Source: Bacillota bacterium (GTDB lineage: Bacteria; Bacillota; Clostridia; Christensenellales; Aristaeellaceae). Taken from it: DNA of 64,000 nucleotides. Below, piece after piece: positions 25,651 to 33,410 of this stretch. The notes beneath the pieces are model-generated. The model was not told where the DNA came from. It saw only the letters and a list, made by a program, of their open reading frames with translations, and searched no databases. Positions within the stretch are counted from its first letter, which is position 1. Each line of letters starts with the position of its first letter. The DNA is taken from positions 62,001 to 126,000 of the forward strand of contig JAEZTL010000006.1 in NCBI GenBank assembly GCA_023421395.1, given 5' to 3'. The translations under genes and the position numbers were made by a program.

Positions 25651-26673
25651 ATGCCCTTTTACATCGTCCGGGAAGACATCACCCGAATGCGGGTGGACGC
25701 CGTGGTCAACGCGGCCAATCCGCTCCTTCAGATGGGCGGCGGCGTGTGCGGCGCGATCTTCCGCGCCGCGGGAGAAGAGAAAATGCGGCGGGCCTGCGAG
25801 GAAATCGGCGGCTGCGAAACCGGCCGCGCGGTGATCACCCCGGGGTTCAAACTGCCCGCGAAATATGTGATCCACACACCCGGCCCCCGCTGGGAGGGCG
25901 GCAAAGCGGGCGAGGAGCCGCTGCTTCGCGCCAGCTACCAAAGCGCCCTCCGGCTGGCGGCGGAATACGGCTGCCGGTCCGTCGCCTTTCCGCTGATCTC
26001 CTCCGGCATCTACGGCTATCCGAAGGCCGAGGCGCTATGGGTGGCCGCCGGAGCGGTCCGGGATTTCCTCCGGGATGAGGACATGGACGTATACCTCGCC
26101 GTGCTCGACCGGGAGGAGGTGGACACGGATGGGCGACTGATGGGCGCGGTGGACGCCTACGTCGGCCGGCACTACGCGGGCGAGCGGGCGGAGGCGTTCC
26201 GCCGGTTCGAGGACACGGACTGCTTCGCCCCCTGTGCCGGAGCGCCGCAGCAGGATGTGGATGCGTGCACGGCGAGGAGGGCGGCGCCCTCCGCGGCCCC
26301 GGCCCTCGCCCCGGACGATCCCTTTGACCGGCTGGACGAGCCCTTCTCCCGGTCGCTTCTGAAGCTGATCGACCAAAAGGGCAAAACCGACGCCGAGGTC
26401 TACAAACGCGCCAACATCGACCGCAGGCTGTTTTCCAAGATCCGCACGAAACCGGGCTACATGCCCGGGAAGCGCACCGTGCTGGCGCTGGCGGTGGCGC
26501 TGGAGCTGAACCTGACCGAAACCCGGAGCCTTCTGGAGCGGGCGGGCTTCGCGCTGTCCCGCAGCCAGAAGCTGGACGTGATCGTCGAGTTCTTCATCGA
26601 AAACCGCCGCTACGACATCTTTGAGATCAACGAGGTGCTGTTCCGCTACGATCAGCCGCTGCTGGGCTCGTAA
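25651..26673 (+). CDS. Macro-domain protein with C-terminal helical (XRE-like) domain
   Basis: Protein of 340 residues. Residues 1 to about 175 form a macro domain: DAVVNAANPLLQMGGGVCGAIFRAAG, TGRAVITPGFKLPAKYVIHTPGP, and PLISSGIYGYP match the ADP-ribose-binding loops. After a linker rich in Ala and Pro, residues about 225-340 (LLKLIDQKGKTDAEVYKR ... FSKIRTKPGYMPGKRTVLALAVAL ... YDIFEINEVLFRYDQPLLG) form a helical domain like that of phage-repressor HTH proteins. It may hydrolyse or read ADP-ribose marks or O-acetyl-ADP-ribose. The start is ATG 25651 with GGGAGG 8 bases upstream. It is followed by a VWA protein. Confidence 0.85.
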   Translation: MPFYIVREDITRMRVDAVVNAANPLLQMGGGVCGAIFRAAGEEKMRRACEEIGGCETGRAVITPGFKLPAKYVIHTPGPRWEGGKAGEEPLLRASYQSALRLAAEYGCRSVAFPLISSGIYGYPKAEALWVAAGAVRDFLRDEDMDVYLAVLDREEVDTDGRLMGAVDAYVGRHYAGERAEAFRRFEDTDCFAPCAGAPQQDVDACTARRAAPSAAPALAPDDPFDRLDEPFSRSLLKLIDQKGKTDAEVYKRANIDRRLFSKIRTKPGYMPGKRTVLALAVALELNLTETRSLLERAGFALSRSQKLDVIVEFFIENRRYDIFEINEVLFRYDQPLLGS

Positions 26674-26751
26674 ATGTCGCCCGCCGGGCGACCGCGCCGC
26701 CGCCGGGAAATGGTATTCTCCATTCAGAAACGGCGAATGGAGGAAAACATC

Positions 26752-27417
26752 ATGCGAAACGAGCTTTCGGAACTGGCGTTCATTCTGGACAGGAGCGGCT
26801 CCATGGCGGGGCTGGAATCGGACACCATCGGCGGCTTCAACGCGTTTCTCGAGAAGCAAAAGGCGTTGCCCGGCGAGGCGCGGCTGACCACGGTGCTCTT
26901 CAACCACCGGGACGAGCTGCTGCACGACCGGCTGGATATCCGGGGGGTGGGCCCCCTCACCGCGAAGGAATACTCGGCGGGCGGCTCCACGGCGCTGTAC
27001 GACGCGGTGGGGCACACCATCCAGAAAATTGAAAATGCCCAGGCCCGCGCGACGGAAGCCTACCGCGCCGGCAGGGTGCTGGTGGTAATCACCACCGACG
27101 GCTTCGAAAACGCCAGCAGGGCGTACTCGGCGGCACGGGTCCGGGCCATGATCGAGCGGCAGAAGGAAGCGGGCTGGGAGTTCCTGTTCCTGGGCGCCAA
27201 CATCGACGCGCAGGAGGCCGCCGGGCATATCGGCATCGCGCCCGACCGCGCGCAGGAATACTGCTGGGACGCCGAGGGCACGCGGCTGAACTTTCAGGCC
27301 GTCTCGGCGGCGGCCGCGGACTTTCGCGCCACGGGCGCGCTGCCCGGCGACTGGTGCGGCGAAATTCAGGCGGACTTCGCGCGCCGACGCGGCGCGAAAC
27401 GCAATAAGGACACATGA
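26752..27417 (+). CDS. VWA-domain protein (TerY-like)
   Basis: Cytoplasmic von Willebrand A domain of 221 residues with an intact metal-ion-dependent adhesion site: DRSGSMAG (about 11-18), GGSTALYDA, and TTDGFEN. Proteins of this size occur in tellurite-resistance-like and other stress loci, where VWA domains bring partners together. There is no signal peptide or membrane helix. ATG 26752 has GGAGGA 7 bases upstream. It is encoded 78 bases after the macro-domain gene and just before an SGNH hydrolase; the macro/VWA pair recurs in Clostridia. The process it serves is unknown. Confidence 0.82.
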   Translation: MRNELSELAFILDRSGSMAGLESDTIGGFNAFLEKQKALPGEARLTTVLFNHRDELLHDRLDIRGVGPLTAKEYSAGGSTALYDAVGHTIQKIENAQARATEAYRAGRVLVVITTDGFENASRAYSAARVRAMIERQKEAGWEFLFLGANIDAQEAAGHIGIAPDRAQEYCWDAEGTRLNFQAVSAAAADFRATGALPGDWCGEIQADFARRRGAKRNKDT

Positions 27418-27435
27418 TACGAAGGGGATATGGGC

Positions 27436-28584
27436 ATGACGGACCGGGCGCTACTTCTCTCCTGGCGGGTGATGACTCCCTGCAGCACGGTGGTTTCCAG
27501 CTTCTACGGGGCGGAATTTTCCGTTCCACGCACCGCCACCTTCCGGGCCTACCTCGAGGGCGCGCCGGGCCCGGGCGTTTATCGGTTCTGGACGCGCAAC
27601 CTGCGGGAGACGACGCGGGGCGAGGGCGGCTTCCGCCTCGCGGACCAGCCCGGAGGCTTCTGGCGCGTGGAGGAGGCATGCATCGCCGACGGCGGTGTTC
27701 GACGGGACGGCGCGATCCACGGAAAGAGCGTGCCGGTGTATTTTGACGGCGGGCGCTCGAAGGACGTGACGCCGGGCGAGGCGTTTTTCAGCGACGAGGC
27801 GGAGATCGATCTGGCGCCCGGCCACGATCTGGCCTTTACCTGGACGGTCACGAATCTCTCCGGCGAGCCCGCCATCCCCTGCGCCAACGAGTCCATCCTG
27901 GCGGCCTACATGAGGCCCGGCGGCGGCGCTTCCGATCCATCCCCGGACGGCTTCGCCATCGATTTCAACGGCTGCTGCGCGTTGCCGGGGCTGTTTTTGC
28001 GCCGCGCGCCCTCCGAAAAAATCTTCGCCTTCCTGGGCGATTCCATCACGCAGGGATATGGCACCGGCGAGGGACGGGACATGTTCTGGGCGGCGCAGGT
28101 GGCGAGGCGGCTGCCCGGCGGCTGGAACGCGCTGAATCTGGGCAGCGGTTGGGCGCGGGCCTACGACGCGGCGTCCGACGGCAGCGCGTGGCTCGCCCGC
28201 GCCGTGGCGGCGGACGAAGCGACCGTGTGCCTGGGCGTCAACGACATCGGCACCTGCGGGCGGAGCGCCGCGGAGATTACCGCGGACCTCGGCCAAATTG
28301 TGCGCTTGCTCAAAAAGGCGAACCCCGGCATGCGCGTATGGCTGTTCACGCTGCCACCCTTCGACTTTGAGGGCGCGCAGCTCGAGGTCTGGCGCGAGGT
28401 CAACGACTGGATCCGCGCCGGGAGCGTCCCGGGTGCGGCGGTGTTTGACACCGTGCCCGTGCTGGGCCGCGACGCGCCGGAGGCGCACAAAGTCCGCGAA
28501 GAATACCGCTTCGCCCTCAACCCGCACCCCAACGCCCGCGCCGGCGAGGCGCTCGCCCGGGCGTTTCTCGCGCGGCGCGGGTGA
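27436..28584 (+). CDS. SGNH/GDSL-type hydrolase
   Basis: Protein of 382 residues. Residues 1 to about 190 are a beta-rich N-terminal domain with unknown binding role. The SGNH domain follows: block I GDSITQG with the nucleophile Ser203, block II/oxyanion glycine in LNLGSGWARAY, block III GVNDIG with Asn269, and block V NPHPNARAG with His364. The Asp expected three residues before this His is a Leu. It probably removes acyl groups from a carbohydrate or other ester. There is no signal peptide, so a cytoplasmic place is likely. ATG 27436 has GAAGGGG 8 bases upstream; ATG 27430 is too close to it. It lies 18 bases after the VWA gene. Confidence 0.8.
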   Translation: MTDRALLLSWRVMTPCSTVVSSFYGAEFSVPRTATFRAYLEGAPGPGVYRFWTRNLRETTRGEGGFRLADQPGGFWRVEEACIADGGVRRDGAIHGKSVPVYFDGGRSKDVTPGEAFFSDEAEIDLAPGHDLAFTWTVTNLSGEPAIPCANESILAAYMRPGGGASDPSPDGFAIDFNGCCALPGLFLRRAPSEKIFAFLGDSITQGYGTGEGRDMFWAAQVARRLPGGWNALNLGSGWARAYDAASDGSAWLARAVAADEATVCLGVNDIGTCGRSAAEITADLGQIVRLLKKANPGMRVWLFTLPPFDFEGAQLEVWREVNDWIRAGSVPGAAVFDTVPVLGRDAPEAHKVREEYRFALNPHPNARAGEALARAFLARRG

Positions 28585-28640
28585 GGGGGGCGCCCGGGCC
28601 GCACGTGCTCTTTGGTTGTGCAAAATAACATTTGCTTTTC

Positions 28641-28669
28641 TTGACAGCGGCGCGGCGCGGCATTATAAT
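28641..28669 (+). promoter_or_regulatory. Perfect consensus promoter of glutamine synthetase
   Basis: TTGACA (28641-28646), 17-base spacer, TATAAT (28664-28669). All twelve positions match the sigma-A consensus, which suggests very high basal expression. Confidence 0.92.
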
Positions 28670-28676
28670 GATCCCA

Positions 28677-28749
28677 TCAGCAGCGAAGGCGCTGCGGAGC
28701 CCTTTTTGTGGGCCCCGCGGTGCCTTTCAATCTTTAGGGGGTTGGATCA
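28677..28749 (+). promoter_or_regulatory. Leader of glutamine synthetase mRNA with hairpins
   Basis: About 73 bases. CAGCG/CGCTG near 28681-28694, then GCGG-A-GCCC (28694-28702) pairing with GGGC-C-CCGC (28710-28718) around TTTTTGT. No T run follows the second hairpin, so it is not a simple terminator. The ribosome binding site GGGGG at 28737-28741 is free of these stems. Confidence 0.4.
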
Positions 28750-30831
28750 ATGAGCAAGATGCCGGAAATGTTTGGCTCCATGGTGTTCAACGATACCGTC
28801 ATGAAGGCCCGGCTGCCCCATGATACCTACAAGGCGTTCAAAAAGAAGCTGGTCAAGGGCGAACCGCTGGACCGCCCGACCGCCGATGTCATCGCCAACG
28901 CCATGAAGGACTGGGCGCTGGAGAAGGGCGTCACCCACTACACCCATTGGTTCCAACCGATGACCGAGATTACCGCCGAAAAGCACGAAGCGTTCATCAG
29001 CCCCGCCGGCGACGGCGTGATCATGGAATTCTCCGGCAAGGAGCTGATCCAGGGCGAGCCGGACGCGTCCAGCTTCCCCTCAGGCGGCCTGCGCGCCACC
29101 TTCGAAGCCCGCGGCTACACCGCCTGGGATCCCACCAGCTACGCCTTCATCAAGGAAAACACGCTGTGCATTCCGACCGCGTTCATGTCCTACACCGGCG
29201 AGGTGCTGGATAAGAAGACGCCGCTGCTGCGTTCCATGGACGCGCTCAACGTACAGGCGCTGCGCATTCTGAAGCTGTTCGGCCGTGCCGACGTCAAGCG
29301 CGTCGTGACCACCGTCGGCCCGGAGCAGGAGTACTTCCTGATTGACAAGTCCATGTACGACAGGCGGCCCGATCTGATCTACACCGGCCGGACGCTCTAC
29401 GGCGCCCGTCCGCCCAAGGGCCAGGAACTGGAGGACCACTACTTCGGCGCGCTGAAAAAGCGCGTCGGGGACTTCATGCGCGATCTGGACGAGACGCTTT
29501 GGAAGCTGGGCGTGCTGGCCAAAACCGAGCATAACGAGGTTTCGCCCGCGCAGCACGAGCTGGCTCCGATCTTCAACAACACCAACATCGGCACCGATCA
29601 CAACCAGCTGACGATGGAAATGATGAAGAAGGTTGCTTCCGAGCACGGCATGGTATGCCTGCTGCACGAGAAGCCCTTCGCCGGCGTCAACGGCTCGGGC
29701 AAGCACAACAACTGGTCCATCGCCACCGATGCCGGCGCAAACCTGCTGGAACCCGGCGCTTCTCCCAGCGAGAACGCCCAGTTCCTTCTGTTCCTGGCGG
29801 CGGTCATCAAGGCCGTGGACGAGCATCAGGACCTTCTGCGCATCTCCTGCGCCAGCGCGGGCAACGACCACCGGCTGGGCGCCAGCGAGGCGCCGCCGGC
29901 CATCATTTCCATGTTCCTGGGCGAGGAGCTGACGGCCATCGTCGAGGCGCTGATCGCCAAGGCCGCCTATAGCCCCAAGAGCAAGGACGAGATGGACATC
30001 GGCGTCGCGGTGCTGCCCCACTTCTTCAAAGACACCACGGATCGCAACCGTACCTCGCCGTTCGCCTTCACCGGCAATAAGTTCGAATTCCGCATGGTGG
30101 GGTCGGCGTTCTCCATCGCGGATCCGAACACCGTGCTCAACACCATCGTGGCGGAGTCGCTGCGCGTGTTCGCCGACAAGCTGGAAAAGGCCGAGGATTT
30201 CAATGTGGAGCTCAACCGCCTGATCCGCCACACCATCCGCGACCACAAGCGCATCATCTTCAACGGCAACAACTACGCGCCTTCCTGGGTGGAGGAGGCC
30301 GCGTCCCGCGGACTTCTCAACTGGAAGTCCTCCGCCGAAGCCGTCCCGCACCTGGCGGACGGGAAGAACGTTCAGCTGTTCAAGCAGCACAACATCTTCA
30401 CCGAGGCGGAAGTGCACTCCCGCATGGACATCCTGCTGGAGAACTACGTGAAGGTGATTTCCATCGAAGCGCTGACGATGCTGGACATGGTCAGCCGCGA
30501 CATCATGCCTGCGGTGCTGGAGTTCAGCGGCAAGCTGGCGAAGGCCGCCGGATCGAAGGCCGCGCTGGATATCCCCGCCGACGCCGAGAAGGCGCTGTGC
30601 GCGAAGCTCAGCGGCCTGGCCAAGGCCATCATGGATAAGGCCGGCGCGCTGGATGCCGCCGTCAAGGGCCTGCCGGAGGATGGCGCCGCCAGCGCCGCCG
30701 CCTACACCCGCAAAGAGATTTTCTCTGCCATGAGCGCGCTGCGCGCCGTTGTGGACGAGGCCGAGCCGATGGTGCCCTCCAACGTGTGGCCGTACCCCAG
30801 CTACGGCGAGATGCTGTTTAGCGTAAAGTAA
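28750..30831 (+). CDS. glnN: Glutamine synthetase type III (GlnN)
   Basis: Makes glutamine from glutamate, ammonium and ATP; main ammonium-assimilation enzyme. 693 residues, the length of GSIII (GSI is about 450). Hallmarks: HWFQPMT near the N-terminus, FSGKELIQGEPDASSFPSGGLRATFEARGYTAWDPTS, FIKENTLCIPTAF, GPEQEYFLI, and NEVSPAQHELAPIF in the active site, plus EKPFAGVNGSGKHNNWS. ATG 28750 has GGGGG 8 bases upstream. It is a single-gene unit under a consensus promoter and is followed by a strong terminator. Confidence 0.97.
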   Translation: MSKMPEMFGSMVFNDTVMKARLPHDTYKAFKKKLVKGEPLDRPTADVIANAMKDWALEKGVTHYTHWFQPMTEITAEKHEAFISPAGDGVIMEFSGKELIQGEPDASSFPSGGLRATFEARGYTAWDPTSYAFIKENTLCIPTAFMSYTGEVLDKKTPLLRSMDALNVQALRILKLFGRADVKRVVTTVGPEQEYFLIDKSMYDRRPDLIYTGRTLYGARPPKGQELEDHYFGALKKRVGDFMRDLDETLWKLGVLAKTEHNEVSPAQHELAPIFNNTNIGTDHNQLTMEMMKKVASEHGMVCLLHEKPFAGVNGSGKHNNWSIATDAGANLLEPGASPSENAQFLLFLAAVIKAVDEHQDLLRISCASAGNDHRLGASEAPPAIISMFLGEELTAIVEALIAKAAYSPKSKDEMDIGVAVLPHFFKDTTDRNRTSPFAFTGNKFEFRMVGSAFSIADPNTVLNTIVAESLRVFADKLEKAEDFNVELNRLIRHTIRDHKRIIFNGNNYAPSWVEEAASRGLLNWKSSAEAVPHLADGKNVQLFKQHNIFTEAEVHSRMDILLENYVKVISIEALTMLDMVSRDIMPAVLEFSGKLAKAAGSKAALDIPADAEKALCAKLSGLAKAIMDKAGALDAAVKGLPEDGAASAAAYTRKEIFSAMSALRAVVDEAEPMVPSNVWPYPSYGEMLFSVK

Positions 30832-30877
30832 GGGGCGAGAACCTTTCCTTCGGAATTCTTTTCGCCGGGATCATCAG

Positions 30878-30908
30878 GGGGAAGGATGCGTCGCATCCTT
30901 CCCCTTGT
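30878..30908 (+). terminator. Terminator of glutamine synthetase
   Basis: GGGGAAGGATG (30878-30888) pairs with CATCCTTCCCC (30894-30904), loop CGTCG, then TTG. The T run is short, but the stem is long and perfect. Confidence 0.75.
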
Positions 30909-30928
30909 CACGGCCCAGGCCCTGGAAT

Positions 30929-31114
30929 ACCAATACGGAATATGATTGCATCCAACGCGGCGAGGATTTGCGGATAGCAGCGCAAGGAGTTGGAATGAGG
31001 CGACCCTTCGGGATACGCCTTCGGCGTGAAACGAGGCGCTGCGCGGAACGGGAAGCGACACAGCGATGTGCGAAAAAGACCGCCGCAACGATGCAAGAAT
31101 ATTTAGGATTGGAA
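30929..31114. repeat. Noncoding element bounded by imperfect inverted repeats
   Basis: About 186 bases. The left end (30929-30964, containing CCAATACGGAATATGATTGCATCCAACGCGGCG in part) and the complement of the right end (31079-31114, CCAATCCTAAATATTCTTGCATCGTTGCGGCG in part) are similar over about 30 bases: both share CCAAT, then AATAT, then TTGCATC and GCGGCG. The inside has further short palindromes (for example CGCCTTCGGCG near 31016-31026). No transposase or convincing gene is present. It may be a small repeated, MITE-like element or a structured RNA. Confidence 0.45.
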
Positions 31115-31246
31115 TAAGCCTGCGGTTAGGGCTTGGACCGCTGCGAAGTGGAAGATGGGCAGCCTGCGGCGCGCAGGCGCCCTCCGGTTGCCCCAATCCC
31201 CCAAAGAGAAAGAACGGCTGCACGGATGCACAGCCGTTCTTTTGCG
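31115..31246 (+). other. Structured noncoding stretch ending in a terminator
   Basis: Contains a CCGCT-GCGA-AGTGG hairpin (GNRA-type loop, near 31138-31151), then GGGC-A-GCCTGCG with CGCAGGC-GCCC (31157-31182), and a strong terminator: AAAGAACGGCTG (31209-31220) pairs with CAGCCGTTCTTT (31231-31242), then T. This could be a small RNA or the tail of the inverted-repeat element. The remaining bases to 31359 hold only short G+C-rich palindromes. Confidence 0.45.
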
Positions 31247-31359
31247 CATTCTTCGCCGCGTCCGAAGGACACAGAAAATCGGGGATTCCGAAGGGCCCCG
31301 AACCTTTCGGCGGGTCTCCGGGAGCGTCGCCTTCGGCGTAAACCCGGTTCGCTCCCCGA

Positions 31360-32328
31360 CTACCGCTCCTCGCGGAAGTAGTTGGTGCCGCAACCCCTGG
31401 GCTGCGCGTGCTCGCGGGACATGCGCACGGAGGTCATGATCAGCACCAGGATCGTCGCAAAGAAGGGAATCATGTTATAAATGGCGGAAGGGATGCTCAG
31501 CACGTTGGTGGGGATGTAGTACTTGAGCACGCTCAGCGCGCCGAAGACCAGCGAGCCCAGGAGCGCCTTGTAAGGGCTCCAGCCCGCGAAGATGACCAGC
31601 GCCACCGCGATCCAGCCCAGGCCGCCCACGCAGTTGTAGGTCCAGGTGCCGCCGCAGGTGATGATCGACACGTACGCGCCACCCAGGCCGCAGATGCCGC
31701 CGCCCAGCACGATGTTGACGTACTTGTACAGGTTCACGTTGATGCCCGCCGCGTCCGCCGCGCCGGGGTTCTCACCCACTGCGCGCAGGTTCAGGCCCCG
31801 CCGCGTGCGGAAGAGGTAGATGCCCATCGCCACCGCGATCGCCGCGCCGATGTAGACGAACAGCGTGTGGGAGAACAGCAGCTGGCCGATCCAGCGGATA
31901 TCGCTGAGGAAGGGGATGTGGATCTCCTTGAACAGCACCTTGGTGGCGTCGGGCAGGATTACCATGCCGCCGGGGGTGCGCAGCGCCAGGTTTTCGCCGA
32001 CAAAGTTGGCGAAGCCCGTGCCGAAGATGGTCAGCGTCAGGCCGGTGACGTTTTGGTTGGCCTTGAGGGTCACCGTCAGCACCGCGTAGATGAGCGCGCC
32101 CGCCGCGCCCGCCGCGAAGGCGCCCAGGTAGGCGAGGGCGGGACTGCCCGTCACATAGGCGGCGACAAAGCCGATCACCGCGCCCATGTACATCATGCCC
32201 TCGACGCCCAGGTTCAGATTTCCGCTGCGCTCGGTCAGGATTTCGCCCAGCGTGCCGAAGAGCAGCGGAACGCCCGCCAGCATGGCCGCGAACAGGAATT
32301 TGACAAAGTAATCCATCGCGTCGTTCAC
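31360..32328 (-). CDS. BMP-type ABC transporter permease, second subunit
   Basis: Integral membrane permease of 322 residues with about eight to ten helices of the ribose/nucleoside (RbsC-like) class. Family markers: LTERSGNLNLGVEGMMYMGA near the N-terminus, TVTLKANQNVTGLTLTIFGTG, LNLRAVGENPGAADAAGINV, and GGGICGLGGAYVSI. It resembles NupQ/YufQ-type subunits that import nucleosides. GTG 32328 overlaps the stop of the first permease gene (GTGA), with AGGGGGG upstream, so the two subunits are translationally coupled. The operon is ATPase-permease-permease; the binding protein lies at 48.1-49.2 kb. Confidence 0.93.
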   Translation of the reverse strand: MNDAMDYFVKFLFAAMLAGVPLLFGTLGEILTERSGNLNLGVEGMMYMGAVIGFVAAYVTGSPALAYLGAFAAGAAGALIYAVLTVTLKANQNVTGLTLTIFGTGFANFVGENLALRTPGGMVILPDATKVLFKEIHIPFLSDIRWIGQLLFSHTLFVYIGAAIAVAMGIYLFRTRRGLNLRAVGENPGAADAAGINVNLYKYVNIVLGGGICGLGGAYVSIITCGGTWTYNCVGGLGWIAVALVIFAGWSPYKALLGSLVFGALSVLKYYIPTNVLSIPSAIYNMIPFFATILVLIMTSVRMSREHAQPRGCGTNYFREER

Positions 32329-33410
32329 AGCTTGACGCCCCCCTTCCGGCCCCAGATCACCTTGTAGTTGATGAAGAACTCGGCGCCCAGCACGAAGAAC
32401 AGGATAATGCCCTGAAACACCTCCGACGTGGACGGCGAAATGTTGTAGATGGAGCGGATGGTGCCCGAGCCCTTCTGCAGGCAGGCGAAGAGCATCGACA
32501 CGATCAGGATGGCGAGCGGATTCAGCTGGGACAGCCAGGACACGGTGATGGCGGTGAAGCCGACGCCGCCGGCGACGGTCTCCGTCAGCGTTCGGTCCGC
32601 GCCGGAGGCTTGCAGCATGCCCGCCAGGCCCGCGATGGCCGCGGACAGAAACATCGTGCGCAGGATGATCTTCTTCACATTCATGCCGGCGTAGCGGGCG
32701 GTATTCTCGTTTTCGCCCACGACGGTCAGCTCGTAGCCCTGCTTGGTGCGCTTGAGATAGACGTACACCAGCACCACCAGAACGAGGGCCACGATCCAGC
32801 CCGCGTGTATGCCCAGAACCTGCGGCATGCGCGCGGCCTTGTCAAACATCGGCACCTTGGGGAAGCCGCTCCTGGGGTCCCGCCAGGGGCCTTCGCGCAT
32901 CAACTGGATGACGAAGATCGCGATGTAGTTCATCATCAGCGTAAACAGCGTCTCGTTGGTGCCGAAGCGCGCCTTGAACCAGGCGGGGACGAGGCCCCAC
33001 AACCCGCCCGCGAGAAAGCCCGCCGCCGCCATCGCGGTCAAAAGCAGCGGCTGCGGCCAGTCCGCAAACGTCAGCGCGAAGAACGAGGCCGCCACCGCGC
33101 CGATGGAGATCTGGCCTTCCGCGCCGATGTTCCAGAAGCGCATCTTGAACGCCAGCGTCACGCCCAGGGACGTGATACACAGCGGGATCGCGATTTTGAT
33201 GGTTTCGCGCAGGTTGCTGGCGGTGCCCACGGCGCCGCTCACCATCGTGCCGTACACGGGGAAGGGATTGAATCCCACCGCCATTAGGAAAAGCCCGCCG
33301 GTGGCCAGCGCCATGAGGATCGCCAGCAGGCGGTACAGCGCCGCGCGCCAGGGGTCGATGGAAACGCGCTGTACGATGTGGGTGCGCACCCTCACCTCGG
33401 AATCGCGCAT
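32325..33410 (-). CDS. BMP-type ABC transporter permease, first subunit
   Basis: Permease of 361 residues, larger than its partner as usual for NupP/YufP. Hydrophobic helices begin near residue 22. Markers: ETIKIAIPLCITSLGVTLAFKMRFWNIGAEGQISIGA, FGTNETLFTLMMNYIAIF, YELTVVGENENTARYAGMNV, and GVGFTAITVSWLSQLNPLA. ATG 33410 (MRDSEVRVRTH) has GGAGGCG upstream and overlaps the ATPase gene by 19 bases. Together with the other permease it forms the channel for nucleosides or related compounds; the substrate is inferred from the family. Confidence 0.93.
   Translation of the reverse strand: MRDSEVRVRTHIVQRVSIDPWRAALYRLLAILMALATGGLFLMAVGFNPFPVYGTMVSGAVGTASNLRETIKIAIPLCITSLGVTLAFKMRFWNIGAEGQISIGAVAASFFALTFADWPQPLLLTAMAAAGFLAGGLWGLVPAWFKARFGTNETLFTLMMNYIAIFVIQLMREGPWRDPRSGFPKVPMFDKAARMPQVLGIHAGWIVALVLVVLVYVYLKRTKQGYELTVVGENENTARYAGMNVKKIILRTMFLSAAIAGLAGMLQASGADRTLTETVAGGVGFTAITVSWLSQLNPLAILIVSMLFACLQKGSGTIRSIYNISPSTSEVFQGIILFFVLGAEFFINYKVIWGRKGGVKL

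Noticed and set aside
30801..31393. Short open frames in the 31-kb noncoding region
   Set aside because: Arg/Ser/Pro-rich translations across palindromes, no ribosome binding sites; better explained as repeat or RNA.
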